Under the pieces are notes generated by a model. It searched no databases. It had not been told where the DNA came from and saw nothing but the letters and a program-made list of their open reading frames with translations. The position numbers were made by a program, and so were the translations under genes. Of a stretch of 64,000 nucleotides of DNA, positions 1 to 9,465 are shown one piece after another. The stretch spans positions 186,001-250,000 of the forward strand of contig NZ_SDVB01000170.1 of NCBI RefSeq assembly GCF_004137355.1, written 5' to 3'. Source of the DNA: Ciceribacter ferrooxidans. Lineage in GTDB: Bacteria; Pseudomonadota; Alphaproteobacteria; Rhizobiales; Rhizobiaceae. Within the stretch, counting starts at the first letter, position 1. Each line of letters starts with the position of its first letter.

Positions 1-834
1 CGCCGCGAGAATTTCCGCCAGGCGGCAACCGAACTTGGCATGACACCGGCCGCCGTCAGCCAGCACGTGCGCAGCCTCGAAGACTGGCTCGGCGTAAGGC
101 TCTTCGAGCGCAGCGCCCGCGGCGTGCGGCTGACGCCCGCCGGTCGGGAATTCGGCAGCGCGGTGACCGCGGGGCTCGCCGGCATCGCCGCTGCCGCCGA
201 ACGGCTCACCGCGGCAGCAAGGCGCCGCACCGTGCGTCTCGCCTGCCTTCCCTCGGTCGTCACCCATTGGCTGGCGCCGCGGCTGCCCCGCTTCCGCGCC
301 GCCCATCCGGACATACAGGTCGCGATTTCCTACGCAGCAGGCGCAAAGACAGCGTCCGAGGCGGCGTCAGACTTGCTGATCCAGCACGGCGCTCGTCCGG
401 ATGCCGGAGCAGTACCGATCCTCTCCGGTGCGACACATCCGACCTGTGCGCCGGCCTATCTGCATCGCAAAGGCCCGATCCGCGATCCCCGAGACCTTCT
501 CGAGGCCGATCTCCTACATGACGAGAGCCCGGCCGCGTGGTGGCGCTGGTTTGCCGAAGGGAGCCTCGAAAGCCCGCGCGAGGCAGGGCCGATCTTCGCC
601 GATTTCAACCTGCTCCTGAGTTCGCTGACCGCCGGGCTCGGCGTTGCGCTCTGCCCGACCGCGCTCATTGCCGACGAGCTTTCGCGAGGGGAACTCGAAA
701 TCCTGTTCGATCGCCCGACGGATATGGAGAAGGCCTACTGGCTGACGGAAGCGGCAAGCCTCTCACCGGAAGCGGTCCTGATGCGGGACTGGCTGCTTGC
801 GGAAGCGGCCGCCGCGACCCTTCCGGCTGGCTGA
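1..834 (+). CDS. LysR-family transcriptional regulator, 5' end cut by the window
   Basis: This is a DNA-binding regulator with an N-terminal winged helix-turn-helix and a C-terminal substrate-binding-like domain. The reading frame is open from base 1, and the first codons (RRENFRQAATELGMTPAAVS) already belong to the recognition helix, so only a short N-terminal piece is missing upstream. The effector domain resembles the GcvA type, with 'LFERSARGVRLTPAG' after the helix-turn-helix. It is convergent with azlD and ends 3 bp from that gene's stop. The target genes are unknown. It is not divergent from any gene visible here, so its regulon cannot be inferred. Confidence 0.9.
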   Translation, partial: RRENFRQAATELGMTPAAVSQHVRSLEDWLGVRLFERSARGVRLTPAGREFGSAVTAGLAGIAAAAERLTAAARRRTVRLACLPSVVTHWLAPRLPRFRAAHPDIQVAISYAAGAKTASEAASDLLIQHGARPDAGAVPILSGATHPTCAPAYLHRKGPIRDPRDLLEADLLHDESPAAWWRWFAEGSLESPREAGPIFADFNLLLSSLTAGLGVALCPTALIADELSRGELEILFDRPTDMEKAYWLTEAASLSPEAVLMRDWLLAEAAAATLPAG

Positions 835-837
835 GGC

Positions 838-1167
838 TCAGACGAAGGCGAGGCCGAGCGCCAGAAGCGCCACGGAAACCACGACGGCGACGACGACCCG
901 CTGCCCTGCTGCGAGGAACGCGGCGAAGCCGAGCCCCGCCGCGGCGAGCCGCAGCCAGAGCGGCGAAGCTTCGAGACTGCCGGTCGGGAAGACGATGAGC
1001 TTCGCCGTCACCGCCATCACGAGCGAAGTGGCAACCGCCCTCACCCATTTCAGCGCCTCGGAATCCTCGTTCATGCGGTTGCCTGCGATCACACCGAGCC
1101 AGCGCCAGACATCCGTCGCCAGCCAGCCGGCGAGGAGGATCACGCCATAGATCGTGTAGTCGTTCAT
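838..1167 (-). CDS. azlD: AzlD-family small membrane subunit of an amino-acid exporter
   Basis: This 109-residue protein is almost entirely hydrophobic, with about four membrane segments (roughly residues 6-28, 44-62, 70-86 and 92-109). That matches the length and layout of AzlD, the small partner of AzlC in branched-chain amino-acid export. The start codon overlaps the stop of the upstream azlC by 4 bp, which implies translational coupling and a two-subunit inner-membrane complex. The family assignment rests on hydropathy and the AzlC neighbour. The exact substrate cannot be read from the sequence. Confidence 0.8.
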   Translation of the reverse strand: MNDYTIYGVILLAGWLATDVWRWLGVIAGNRMNEDSEALKWVRAVATSLVMAVTAKLIVFPTGSLEASPLWLRLAAAGLGFAAFLAAGQRVVVAVVVSVALLALGLAFV

Positions 1168-1916
1168 CGGCTCTCTCCCTCTTGACGCTTCCGTCGGCCG
1201 GAAAGCACCAGCCGGTCGACAAGATAGGCCAGCGTCCCGCCGCCGAGGCCGGCGATCAGTACGTCCAGTCCGGGCGCAACAAGCGAAAGCAGCGGCCCGC
1301 CGACGATCCCGACGAGAAATGCCAGCTTGAGGACAGGCTGGCGCGAGGTCGCCCAGATGGATGCGACGAAATAGATGGGCGTCAGAAAGAACAGCACCCC
1401 GGCCACCAGCGGCGGAAAGGTCTCGACGAGGCCATAGCAGATGCCGACCAGGAGTGTGTTGGTGAGCGTAAGCGTGATCGCGAAACCGGCAAAGTAGACG
1501 GTCCGATGCTCGCGCGGCACGGCACCAATGTGCTGGGTGGTGAAAACCCAGGCGGTGATCGCGATGAAATGGGAAAGAAAGAGCAGCAGCCAGACGGGTG
1601 TGCGCGGCGTGCGGATCTCCGGAACGAGCGAGGCCACCATCGGCATCATCCGGATCGAGGAGAGCGAGACGGCGACGATGATCGCGAGAATATGGGCGCC
1701 GCTTGCGAGCATCCCGGTCAGGATCATCTTGGCCGGAAGCGCCCAGACCATCAGCGTCATGAACATGGCCGCGCCGCGCGAAATGCCCGCCTCCAGGGCA
1801 AAGGCGGCGAAACCGACGAATGAGGTCATAAGAATCAGCGCCGGCAGGCTGAAAATACCGCTTGCACCGCGCCTGAACCAGCGAAACGACTCGGGATCGG
1901 CTCTCAAAAGGGTCAT
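1164..1916 (-). CDS. azlC: AzlC-family branched-chain amino-acid exporter, large subunit
   Basis: A 250-residue polytopic inner-membrane protein that begins with a short cytoplasmic stretch ('FRRGASGIFSLPALILM') followed by several hydrophobic helices, as in AzlC proteins. With AzlD it is expected to export branched-chain or related amino acids. I chose the ATG at 1916 (MTLLRADPES). The frame stays open upstream to 1979, but that extension (FFGSEHRSLPSS) does not look like family sequence. A 4-bp ATGA overlap links it to azlD. No dedicated Lrp-type regulator is visible next to it. Confidence 0.82.
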   Translation of the reverse strand: MTLLRADPESFRWFRRGASGIFSLPALILMTSFVGFAAFALEAGISRGAAMFMTLMVWALPAKMILTGMLASGAHILAIIVAVSLSSIRMMPMVASLVPEIRTPRTPVWLLLFLSHFIAITAWVFTTQHIGAVPREHRTVYFAGFAITLTLTNTLLVGICYGLVETFPPLVAGVLFFLTPIYFVASIWATSRQPVLKLAFLVGIVGGPLLSLVAPGLDVLIAGLGGGTLAYLVDRLVLSGRRKRQEGESR

Positions 1917-2035
1917 CGGTGGTTCCGCGGAAGACGGGAGGGACCGGTGCTCCGATCCGAAGAAAAGGGCTCGCGGCAAGCTATATCGGCGATTCCCCGA
2001 GCGAGACAGCGGTTTTCCGCAATCCCGCCATCACC

Positions 2036-2452
2036 TCAGCGCATGCCGTCCGGCCCGCCGCTCACAGAAATCATCAACCAGCCGCGGCCGCGACGCTTGT
2101 AGACCTCCGTCCAGCGCCCCGCGATCGTCTGGGATGCGCCGCCTGCGGCCTCGACCTCCGCCTCGTAACGATAGTGAACGACGCCGACCTCGTGATCGAA
2201 GACCGTCACTTTGAGAGGCTGCAGTCGGTAGCGGAGAATGCGCGGCGAATCCGGTCCGACGGACGCCACCGCCGCCTCGTAGTCATGCGGCCTGTCGAGG
2301 CCGGTCACCCAGCCGGTGTAATCGGGATGCAGAAGCTTGCGGACCGGTGCAGTCTCACGCCGGCGGGCGAGCTCCCATAGCATCTGGACGTGCTCCCAGA
2401 GCAGCTGCTCCTCATCACCGAGACGAGGTACCTCGCCGCTCTCATGCTCCAT
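2036..2452 (-). CDS. SnoaL/DUF4440-like (NTF2-fold) protein
   Basis: A 138-residue soluble protein. The pattern of an N-terminal helix (LLWEHVQMLWELARRRE), 'LLHPDYTGWVTG', and a late 'GRWTEVYKRRGRGWLMISVSGG' strand pair is typical of the NTF2-like cone fold found in SnoaL/DUF4440 proteins. These form a pocket used by some members as an enzyme and by others for ligand binding. A good ribosome-binding site (AGCGAAAGG) sits just before the ATG. No catalytic residues can be assigned with confidence, so the function is unknown. Confidence 0.7.
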   Translation of the reverse strand: MEHESGEVPRLGDEEQLLWEHVQMLWELARRRETAPVRKLLHPDYTGWVTGLDRPHDYEAAVASVGPDSPRILRYRLQPLKVTVFDHEVGVVHYRYEAEVEAAGGASQTIAGRWTEVYKRRGRGWLMISVSGGPDGMR

Positions 2453-2568
2453 CCTTTCGCTCCCCCGATTGCCGTCGGCAGTACCAACGAGAAAACCCTC
2501 GCAGCATAGCCGCGAGGGGTCAATTCACCTCTTCGTATAGCAAGGGACCACCATTCGAAGACCAGCCG

Positions 2569-5016
2569 CTATTTCTTCTTCGGCACCTTGGGAACCGAGC
2601 TTCGCTTTTGCGGAGCCGGGGCCTCGTCCGGCTCTTCCGCCGAGGCTTTCGCCTTGCGGGCAGTCCTGGCCGCTCCGCCAACAGTCTCGGCCTCCGCCTT
2701 CGGCTTCACCGGCGCGACATCCGGAACCGCATCGAGATCGAGGACCTCGGCGCCGGTCTCGTCCTTCTTGACGCCGACCTTGACGACGCCGCCCTTCTTC
2801 AGCTTGCCGAAGAGGATTTCGTTGGCGAGCGGCTTCTTGATGTACTCCTGAATGACGCGCGCCAGCGGGCGGGCGCCCATCTTCTCGTCGTAGCCACGGG
2901 TAGCAAGCCAGGCGATCGCTTCCGGCGCAAGGTCGAAGGTGACATTGCGCTCGGAAAGCTGCGCCTCGAGCTGCATGACGAACTTCTGCACCACCTGATG
3001 GATGACCTCGGTCGGCAGCGGTGCGAACTGGATCGTCGCATCGAGCCGGTTGCGGAATTCCGGGGTGAAGAGGCGGTTGAGCGCCTCTTCTTCCTCTCCC
3101 GTCCGCTTCGACGAGCCGAAACCGATCGCCGCCTTCGCCCCCTCTGTCGCACCGGCATTGGTGGTCATGATCAGGATGACGTTGCGGAAGTCGATCTTCT
3201 TGCCGTTGTGGTCGGTCAGCGAACCGTGATCCATCACCTGCAACAGGATGTTGTAGATGTCCGGATGCGCCTTCTCGATTTCATCGAGAAGGACGACCGA
3301 ATGCGGGTGCTGGTCGACGCCGTCGGTCAGGAGACCGCCCTGATCGAAGCCGACATAGCCGGGAGGCGCCCCGAGCAGCCGCGAGACGGTGTGGCGCTCC
3401 ATGTATTCGGACATGTCGAAGCGCAGCAGTTCGACGCCGAGCGAGGCGGCAAGCTGCTTTGCGACTTCGGTCTTGCCCACACCCGTCGGGCCGGAGAAGA
3501 CGTAGCAGCCGATCGGCTTGTTCGGCTCGCGCAGGCCCGCACGGGCGAGCTTGATCGAGGTCGAGAGCGCTTCGATCGCCTTGTCCTGACCGTAGACCAC
3601 CGAACGCAGTTCCTTCTCGAGATTGGCGAGCACCATCTCGTCGTCCTTGGAAACCGTCTTCGGCGGAATGCGCGCCATCGTCGCGATCGTCGCCTCGATC
3701 TCCCGCTCGGTGATCAGCTTGCGCCGCTTGGAGGCAGGCAGCAGCATCTGCGCCGCGCCGGTTTCGTCGATCACGTCGATCGCCTTGTCCGGCAGCTTGC
3801 GGTCGGAGATATAGCGCGCCGAAAGCTCGACGGCCGCCTTGATCGCCTCGTTCGTGTAACGGAGCTTGTGGTAGTCCTCGAAATACGGCTTCAGGCCCTT
3901 CATGATCTCGATCGCATCGTCGATCGACGGCTCGTTGACGTCGATCTTCTGGAAACGGCGGACGAGTGCCCGGTCCTTCTCGAAGAACTGGCGATACTCC
4001 TTGTAGGTCGTCGACCCGATGCAACGGATCGCCCCCGAGGAGAGTGCCGGCTTCAGGAGGTTCGAGGCGTCCATGGCGCCGCCCGACGTCGCACCCGCAC
4101 CGATGACGGTGTGGATCTCGTCGATGAAGAGCACGGCGCCCGGGTACTCCTCGAGCTCCTTGACCACCTGCTTCAAGCGCTCCTCGAAGTCACCGCGGTA
4201 GCGGGTTCCGGCGAGCAGCGTCCCCATGTCGAGCGAGAAGATCGTCGCATCCTTCAGCGCGTCGGGAACCTTGCCCTCGACGATGCGCTTGGCGAGACCT
4301 TCGGCGATCGCCGTCTTGCCGACGCCGGGATCGCCGACATAGAGCGGGTTGTTCTTGGAGCGGCGGCAAAGCACCTGGATCGTCCGGTTCACCTCGTCGT
4401 TGCGGCCGATGAGCGGGTCGATCCGGCCGGCGCGAGCCTTCTCGTTGAGGTTGACGCAGTAGGCCTTCAGCGCCTCCTGCTTGCCCTTCGCGGCACCCTC
4501 CTCCTGGTCACGCGCCTGCTTGGCCTCGGCTTCACCCTCTTCGGCGCCACGCGGCGGGCGCACCTGCGACGAGCCCGGACGCTTCCCGATGCCATGGGAA
4601 ATGTAGTTGACCGCGTCGTAGCGGGTCATCTCCTGCTCCTGCAGGAAATAGGCCGCATGGCTCTCGCGCTCGGCGAAGATCGCCACCAGCACGTTCGCGC
4701 CGGTCACCTCTTCGCGGCCGGAGGACTGCACGTGAATGACCGCGCGCTGGATCACACGCTGGAAGCCAGAGGTCGGCTTGGAGTCCTCATCGTAGCCCGT
4801 CACCAGGTTGGAAAGCTCGTTGTCGACATAGTCGCTGACGGTTTTGCGCAGCACGTCGAGGTTGACGTTGCACGCCCCCATCACGGCCGCCGCATCGGCA
4901 TCGTCGATCAGCGCGAGCAGAAGATGCTCGAGCGTGGCATATTCATGATGCCGCTCGTTCGCGTAGGTCAGTGCCTGGTGCAACGCCTTTTCGAGGCTCG
5001 GAGAAAATGTTGGCAC
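2569..5016 (-). CDS. clpA: ATP-dependent Clp protease ATP-binding subunit ClpA
   Basis: This 815-residue AAA+ unfoldase feeds substrates to the ClpP peptidase. It has an N-terminal Clp_N repeat domain (about 1-150), a first AAA+ module with Walker A '[17 protein letters not shown]' (near 215) and Walker B 'VLFIDEIH', and a second module with '[13 protein letters not shown]' (near 500) and '[13 protein letters not shown]'. The C-terminal tail is lysine/alanine-rich (AEAETVGG...KVPKKK), longer than in enterobacterial ClpA. clpS lies 9 bp upstream in the same direction, so adaptor and unfoldase form an operon. N-end-rule and ssrA-tagged substrates are expected from family knowledge. Confidence 0.97.
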   Translation of the reverse strand: MPTFSPSLEKALHQALTYANERHHEYATLEHLLLALIDDADAAAVMGACNVNLDVLRKTVSDYVDNELSNLVTGYDEDSKPTSGFQRVIQRAVIHVQSSGREEVTGANVLVAIFAERESHAAYFLQEQEMTRYDAVNYISHGIGKRPGSSQVRPPRGAEEGEAEAKQARDQEEGAAKGKQEALKAYCVNLNEKARAGRIDPLIGRNDEVNRTIQVLCRRSKNNPLYVGDPGVGKTAIAEGLAKRIVEGKVPDALKDATIFSLDMGTLLAGTRYRGDFEERLKQVVKELEEYPGAVLFIDEIHTVIGAGATSGGAMDASNLLKPALSSGAIRCIGSTTYKEYRQFFEKDRALVRRFQKIDVNEPSIDDAIEIMKGLKPYFEDYHKLRYTNEAIKAAVELSARYISDRKLPDKAIDVIDETGAAQMLLPASKRRKLITEREIEATIATMARIPPKTVSKDDEMVLANLEKELRSVVYGQDKAIEALSTSIKLARAGLREPNKPIGCYVFSGPTGVGKTEVAKQLAASLGVELLRFDMSEYMERHTVSRLLGAPPGYVGFDQGGLLTDGVDQHPHSVVLLDEIEKAHPDIYNILLQVMDHGSLTDHNGKKIDFRNVILIMTTNAGATEGAKAAIGFGSSKRTGEEEEALNRLFTPEFRNRLDATIQFAPLPTEVIHQVVQKFVMQLEAQLSERNVTFDLAPEAIAWLATRGYDEKMGARPLARVIQEYIKKPLANEILFGKLKKGGVVKVGVKKDETGAEVLDLDAVPDVAPVKPKAEAETVGGAARTARKAKASAEEPDEAPAPQKRSSVPKVPKKK

Positions 5017-5025
5017 GTCAGATCC

Positions 5026-5373
5026 TCACTTCTTTTCCATCACACATTGCAGCGGGTGCTCGTGCTGCCGGGCAAAATCCATCACCTGACTGACCTTGGT
5101 TTCGGCGACCTCGTAAGTGAAGACACCGCACTCCCCGACGCCATGATTGTGAACATGCAACATGATACGCGTGGCCGCCTCCCTGTCCTTCTGGAAGAAG
5201 CGCTCCAGGATGTGGATCACGAATTCCATCGGGGTGTAGTCGTCGTTGAGCAGCAGCACGCGATACAGATTCGGCTTCTTGGTCTTCGGCTTCGTGCGCG
5301 TGATGACCGACGTGCCGCGACCGGCGTTGTCCCCGTCACTTTTCTGCTGCATGAAGACCGGCGTGGCGATCAT
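5026..5373 (-). CDS. clpS: ATP-dependent Clp protease adaptor ClpS
   Basis: ClpS delivers N-end-rule substrates to ClpA. The core '[20 protein letters not shown]' and the C-terminal '[20 protein letters not shown]' with 'HPLQCVMEK' are diagnostic. The [10 protein letters not shown] loop and the adjacent helix form the pocket for destabilising N-terminal residues. I chose the ATG at 5373 ([10 protein letters not shown]), which has a GGAGAATGGAAG ribosome-binding region. An in-frame upstream ATG at 5424 would add 17 residues without family similarity. It lies directly upstream of clpA and is probably co-transcribed with it. Confidence 0.95.
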   Translation of the reverse strand: MIATPVFMQQKSDGDNAGRGTSVITRTKPKTKKPNLYRVLLLNDDYTPMEFVIHILERFFQKDREAATRIMLHVHNHGVGECGVFTYEVAETKVSQVMDFARQHEHPLQCVMEKK

Positions 5374-5550
5374 ATTCTTCCATTCTCCAGTGGTTCGCCG
5401 GCCGGCTGGCGCCGAAGCGAACACTTAGCACATTAAGGTAGTTCGTAATTTGGTGATTTTAAGCCCCCTGCAAGGGAGTGCAAACACATTTGCATCGTAA
5501 CGGCCGCCGCCGTCGAGAAAAGCGGGGACAGGCCGTGAGAGGGAACGCAG

Positions 5551-5581
5551 AAGGCCGGCCGCGGGTCCCGCAGCCGGCCTT
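5551..5581 (-). terminator. GC-rich hairpin downstream of the phasin gene
   Basis: A 9-bp perfect stem (AAGGCCGGC / GCCGGCCTT) encloses a loop that can itself pair (CGGG/CCCG). It lies 36 bp after the phasin stop codon. No T-run follows it on the minus strand, so it is a possible terminator or RNA-stabilising hairpin rather than a canonical intrinsic terminator. Confidence 0.4.
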
Positions 5582-5617
5582 GATTTATTCGATGCCCGGT
5601 GGCGCGACCGGTTTGCC

Positions 5618-5977
5618 TCAGGCGGCCGTCGCGGCCGGGACACCGACGGACTTCGACGCCTTCACGACCGGGGCCTCATACGGCTTGTAGGCGCTTTTCG
5701 CCAGGTCGGCATACATTTCCGTGAGCTTCGTCGCTTCGGAAACGAAGCCTTCGTATGCGCCCTTCACGAAGTTCGTCTGCAGTTCCAGCGCACTTTCGAC
5801 GCTCTTCACGCCGGCCAGACTTTCCATATGCGCAACCGCATCCTGGAACGACTTCTTCGAATATTCGGAGGCTTCCGTCGCGATGGCCTGAAAGCCCTTC
5901 GCGATCTCTGCGTAATTCTTCAGCATCGCGTCCATGGCTTCCTTGCCCTTTCTGTTCGCTTCATCGAAATTAAACAT
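5618..5977 (-). CDS. phasin family protein (PHB granule-associated)
   Basis: A 119-residue, mostly helical amphipathic protein (MFNFDEANRKGKEAMDAML...ALELQTNFVKGAYEGFVSEATKL) with the Phasin_2 pattern. Phasins coat polyhydroxybutyrate granules and control their size. A PHA synthase (26613-28460) elsewhere in the window makes this role plausible. I chose the ATG at 5977, with an AGGGACA ribosome-binding site. An in-frame upstream start at 6019 adds residues not typical of the family. It is monocistronic, with a GC-rich hairpin downstream. Confidence 0.88.
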   Translation of the reverse strand: MFNFDEANRKGKEAMDAMLKNYAEIAKGFQAIATEASEYSKKSFQDAVAHMESLAGVKSVESALELQTNFVKGAYEGFVSEATKLTEMYADLAKSAYKPYEAPVVKASKSVGVPAATAA

Positions 5978-6168
5978 ACGGCAGTGTCCCTTCTGCTTGA
6001 TTTCGCTGCCAACGCACATAGCACGTGCACAATTTTTGTCAATTGTTTTCCGCGCCGCAATATCCCGCTCAGGTTGCAGTCATTGTTAGAAATAAGGGCC
6101 GCCTGGAGCACGGGCGACCCTGCATACTGATATGGAAGAAATATATCAGCAAGCCTGCAACTAGAGGC

Positions 6169-6372
6169 TTAGAGATCGACGTCGAGGATCGCCATCGAGA
6201 AATTGTAGGAGAGGTCGCCGTCCTCATCGTCGCGGAAAACCACGCCGAGAAACTCATCAGCGAGATAGACTTCCGCGGAGTCGTCCTTGCGGGGACGAGC
6301 CTTGACCACGATGGCCGGATTGAACATCCGCTTGAAATAGGCGTCGAGCTTCTTGATTTCGTCGGGCTTCAC
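6169..6372 (-). CDS. DUF3126 family small protein
   Basis: A 67-residue acidic protein (KPDEIKKLDAYFKRMFNPAI...DEFLGVVFRDDEDGDLSYNF) of a family I recall as conserved in Rhizobiales next to cysE. Its function is unknown. I chose the GTG at 6372, which is preceded by GGAGAA at suitable distance and begins the conserved part. The longer frame from 6453 adds 27 residues with no conservation signal. It lies 141 bp downstream of cysE on the same strand, so the two may share a transcript. Confidence 0.78.
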   Translation of the reverse strand: MKPDEIKKLDAYFKRMFNPAIVVKARPRKDDSAEVYLADEFLGVVFRDDEDGDLSYNFSMAILDVDL

Positions 6373-6513
6373 TACAGTTCTCCATGGGCGATTCAGGTTC
6401 GCGGCGCTTGTCGCACGGCCGCTCGGATGATGTAAAGACACGGGCGCGGACAAATGGCCGGAGGCTGAAACCCCACCACCTTCGACTGCCTTTGCCGACG
6501 TGGTCGTTTCCGG

Positions 6514-7338
6514 TCACGCCTCGGAGGCGAGCATCTGGTCCATCGAACGGGCCGGCTCGGCGCAGCCCGCCTCGCCCACGACCCGGGCCGGCACGCCGGC
6601 CACGGTCGAGCCCTTCGGAACGGGTTTCAGGACGACGGAGCCGGCAGCGACACGCGAGCAGCAACCGACCTCGATATTGCCGAGCACCTTCGCGCCCGCT
6701 CCGATCAGCACGCCATCGCCGATCTTCGGGTGACGGTCGCTTCCCTCCTTGCCGGTGCCGCCGAGGGTGACGCCGTGCAGGATCGAGACATTGTCGCCGA
6801 TCCGCGCCGTCTCGCCGACGACGAGGCCCGTGGCATGATCGAGGAAGATGCCCTTGCCGATCCGTGCCGCCGGATTGATGTCCGTCTGGAAGACGCTGGA
6901 GGAGCGGCTCTGCAGATAGAGCGCGAAATCGCTCCGTCCGCGATTCCACAGCCAATGTGCGAGGCGGTGCGTCTGGATGGCGTGGAAACCCTTGAAATAG
7001 AGGACGGGCTCCATGAATCGCGTGCAGGCGGGGTCGCGGTCGTAGACCGCCTGGATGTCGACGCGCATGATCTGGCCCCATTCCGGCCAGTCCCGTACCA
7101 TCTCCTCGAACGTCTGCCGCAGCAGGATCGCCTGAAGGTCCGCATGATCCAGCCGTTCGCAAATCCGGTAGATGACGCAGTCTTCGAGGGAGCGATGATT
7201 GAGGACCGTCGAATAGAGGAAGGCCGCCAGGAGCGGATCATGCTCGGCTGCCGTCCGGGCCTCGTGGCGAAGCGTATCCCAGATGGGGTCCATCGACTTG
7301 ATATGCTCGCCGTGGAGGACTTCTGTCTTTGCGGCCAT
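6514..7338 (-). CDS. cysE: serine O-acetyltransferase
   Basis: CysE transfers acetyl from acetyl-CoA to L-serine, the first committed step of cysteine synthesis. The 274-residue product has the helical N-terminal domain (about 1-140, ending 'YFKGFHAIQTHRLAHWLW') and a left-handed beta-helix of hexapeptide repeats with 'GKGIFLDHATGLVVGE' and 'ILHGVTLGGTGK'. The Asp-His pair in 'LDHATG' is the catalytic dyad in the family. I chose the ATG at 7338 because AGAGGAGACC precedes it. Further upstream in-frame starts lack such a site. Feedback inhibition by cysteine is expected but not readable. Confidence 0.95.
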   Translation of the reverse strand: MAAKTEVLHGEHIKSMDPIWDTLRHEARTAAEHDPLLAAFLYSTVLNHRSLEDCVIYRICERLDHADLQAILLRQTFEEMVRDWPEWGQIMRVDIQAVYDRDPACTRFMEPVLYFKGFHAIQTHRLAHWLWNRGRSDFALYLQSRSSSVFQTDINPAARIGKGIFLDHATGLVVGETARIGDNVSILHGVTLGGTGKEGSDRHPKIGDGVLIGAGAKVLGNIEVGCCSRVAAGSVVLKPVPKGSTVAGVPARVVGEAGCAEPARSMDQMLASEA

Positions 7339-7411
7339 CGCCGGTCTCCTCTGTTCCATCGCGGTTACATTATATAGGCTATCGGCGAAGCAAACCAGAT
7401 GGGCAGAAACG

Positions 7412-8215
7412 ATGAAGCAAATCCGTGATTTCGCTGCAGGAAGAATTCGCGCCGAGAGCCGTGACGGCGTCGGCCTCCTCGTCATCGACAATCCGGAACG
7501 CAAGAATGCCGTCACGGCGGCCATGTGGCGGGCGATCCCCGACGCCGTTCACTGGCTGTGTGGCGAAGCCGGCGCGCGCGCCATCGTGCTGTCGGGTGCA
7601 GGCGAACGCGATTTCAGCGCAGGCGCCGATATCTCGGAGTTCCCGATCGTGCGCAAGGACACGGCGACCGCACGGCTCTACGAGGCGGACAACAGTGCGG
7701 CCTTCACCGCCGTGCGGGAGGCTCGTGTCCCCGTCATCGCCGCGATCCGCGGCATCTGCTACGGCGGTGGCTTCGGGCTTGCGGCGGCATGCGACCTGCG
7801 CATCGCCGACGACACGGCAGCCTTCGCAGTCCCCGCCGCTCGCCTCGGGCTTGCCTATCCGGCCGACGCTGTCCAGGACTTTGCACGATCGCTCGGCGAT
7901 CAGATGGCCCGCAAGGTGCTCTACACGGGCGCCGCCATGCGCGCTGCCGAACTGCTCGCCCGCGGCTTCCTGCTCGATGTCACTGCACCCGACACGTTGG
8001 ACGACAGGGTCATGCTGCTCGCCGAAACGATCGCCACCAACGCCCCGCTGTCGGTACAGGCCTCGAAGCTCGCCCTGAGGGCCGTCGCTGAAGTCGACGA
8101 CGACCTTCTGCGTGAAGCAGAGGTGGTCGGCGCCTCGACCTTCGACAGCGCAGACTATGCCGAAGGCCGGCGCGCCTTCGCGGAAAAGCGCAGGCCCGCT
8201 TTCACCGGGGAATGA
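7412..8215 (+). CDS. enoyl-CoA hydratase/isomerase family protein
   Basis: A 267-residue crotonase-fold enzyme. The oxyanion-hole segments are visible as 'FSAGADISEF' and 'GICYGGGFGLAAACDLRIAD'. Residues at the usual hydratase glutamate positions are not clearly conserved, so hydratase, isomerase or another acyl-CoA reaction are all possible. I chose the ATG at 7412 (MKQIRDFAAGRI). It is divergent from cysE, with about 73 bp between the two starts, and convergent with the alpha/beta hydrolase. No other fatty-acid oxidation genes are next to it. Confidence 0.85.
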   Translation: MKQIRDFAAGRIRAESRDGVGLLVIDNPERKNAVTAAMWRAIPDAVHWLCGEAGARAIVLSGAGERDFSAGADISEFPIVRKDTATARLYEADNSAAFTAVREARVPVIAAIRGICYGGGFGLAAACDLRIADDTAAFAVPAARLGLAYPADAVQDFARSLGDQMARKVLYTGAAMRAAELLARGFLLDVTAPDTLDDRVMLLAETIATNAPLSVQASKLALRAVAEVDDDLLREAEVVGASTFDSADYAEGRRAFAEKRRPAFTGE

Positions 8216-8227
8216 ACGACGCGGGCG

Positions 8228-9013
8228 TCATTGACGGCCGATCTCGCGATAGAAATCGAGCACGGCTTTCTTGAACACCTTGTCGCCGACCGCGAGCATA
8301 TGGTCGCGGTTCGGGATATCGACCGCCCTCGCGTCCGGCATCAGCGCCGCCAGCTCGTGAGGCGAGCCGGCGATATCGTCTTTGGTGCCGACGGCAATCA
8401 GGGTCGGGACATCGATGCGGGCGATATCGGCGCGGTCGACCAGCACACGGGACTCCTGAATGCAGGCGGCAAGCGCGATGCGGTCGCTGCGGGTCTGCTC
8501 GGCGAAGGCGCGAAACATGCGCCCCCTCTCGTGGGTCACATCCGAAAGCGACGGCGCCAGCAGCGCCTCGGCGATCGGGTCCCAGTCGCCGACCCCGTCG
8601 CAGAGACCGATGCCGAGCCCGCCGAAGACCAGCGAGCGCACGCGGTGGGGATGTTCGAGCGCCATGAAGGCGGAAATCCTCGCGCCCATCGAATAACCCA
8701 TCACATCGGCGTCCGGCAGCCCGAGATGGGTCAGTAGCGCGGCGGCGTCCGCGGCCATCCGTGAAGGATGATAGGCCTCCGGCTCATGCGGACGATCACT
8801 CGCGCCATGGCCACGATTGTCGATCGCGATGGCGCGGTAGCCGGCCTCGCCGAGCGTCTTCAGCCAACCCGGGTGAACCCAGTTCACCGTCGCCGTCGAG
8901 GCGAATCCGTGGATCAGCAGAATCGGCGGGCCGGACGGATCGCCAGCATCGAAATAGGCCAGCTGCAATCCGTCGTGATAGAAAAGGGAGAATGCGGGCG
9001 CATTCAGATTCAT
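8228..9013 (-). CDS. alpha/beta hydrolase
   Basis: A 261-residue alpha/beta-hydrolase-fold enzyme. It has the HG oxyanion motif 'ILLIHGFAST', the nucleophile elbow 'VMGYSMGAR' (serine near residue 108), a probable acid in 'IAVGTKDDIAG' and the catalytic histidine in 'IPNRDHMLAV'. The triad is therefore complete. The substrate is unknown; the sequence is of the general esterase/dienelactone-type group. It ends 12 bp from the stop of the convergent enoyl-CoA hydratase gene. Confidence 0.88.
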   Translation of the reverse strand: MNLNAPAFSLFYHDGLQLAYFDAGDPSGPPILLIHGFASTATVNWVHPGWLKTLGEAGYRAIAIDNRGHGASDRPHEPEAYHPSRMAADAAALLTHLGLPDADVMGYSMGARISAFMALEHPHRVRSLVFGGLGIGLCDGVGDWDPIAEALLAPSLSDVTHERGRMFRAFAEQTRSDRIALAACIQESRVLVDRADIARIDVPTLIAVGTKDDIAGSPHELAALMPDARAVDIPNRDHMLAVGDKVFKKAVLDFYREIGRQ

Positions 9014-9188
9014 CGCTTCGATCCATGTCTTATTCGGGGCGTGACGGCGCGCACCTTAGTGAAACGGGCCTGCGCATCAAAGGCGCATCTGTCTCTTTTC
9101 TGTGGGTTGGGCGCGTGTTTGTCTCTACACATTCGCGGCGAAGGAGGATAATGTCCGCCGCAAAGTGAAAAGGCATTCGGAGAGACAT

Positions 9189-9434
9189 ATGGCCGGGCAC
9201 ACCATTCCCCACTTCCAGAACGACGGCGGGCACCGCGTGATCGAGATCGGCGTGAAGGAGTTCATGTGCACGGGCGCTTCGGCCCCCTTCGACCATCCGC
9301 ATATCTTCATCGACATGGGCGACGACAACGAAAAGGTCTGCTCCTACTGCTCGACCCTTTATCGTTATAATCCGTCGCTGAAGGCCGAACAGACCAATCC
9401 CGCCGGTTGCGTCTACCACGTCAAGGCGGCCTGA
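9189..9434 (+). CDS. zinc-finger domain protein (zf-CHCC type)
   Basis: An 81-residue protein with 'FMCTGASAPFDHPHIFIDMG' followed by 'VCSYCSTLYRY', giving the Cys...His...Cys-x2-Cys set of the zf-CHCC family. The mitochondrial relative is NDUFS6, a complex I accessory subunit, so a role linked to complex I is plausible. Another complex I-type accessory protein (NDUFS4-like) is encoded at 17567-17872, though not adjacent. I chose the ATG at 9189, preceded by CGGAGAG. The frame is open further upstream, but without a convincing start. Confidence 0.85.
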   Translation: MAGHTIPHFQNDGGHRVIEIGVKEFMCTGASAPFDHPHIFIDMGDDNEKVCSYCSTLYRYNPSLKAEQTNPAGCVYHVKAA

Positions 9435-9465
9435 CCGCCACCCGCTTTCTACGATCGGCAAAACT

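Noticed and set aside
2347-5436. A 1029-codon open frame on the plus strand
   Set aside because: It is the antisense shadow of clpA and clpS in GC-rich DNA. The sequence is arginine- and leucine-rich with no domain, while the opposite strand encodes clear ClpA.
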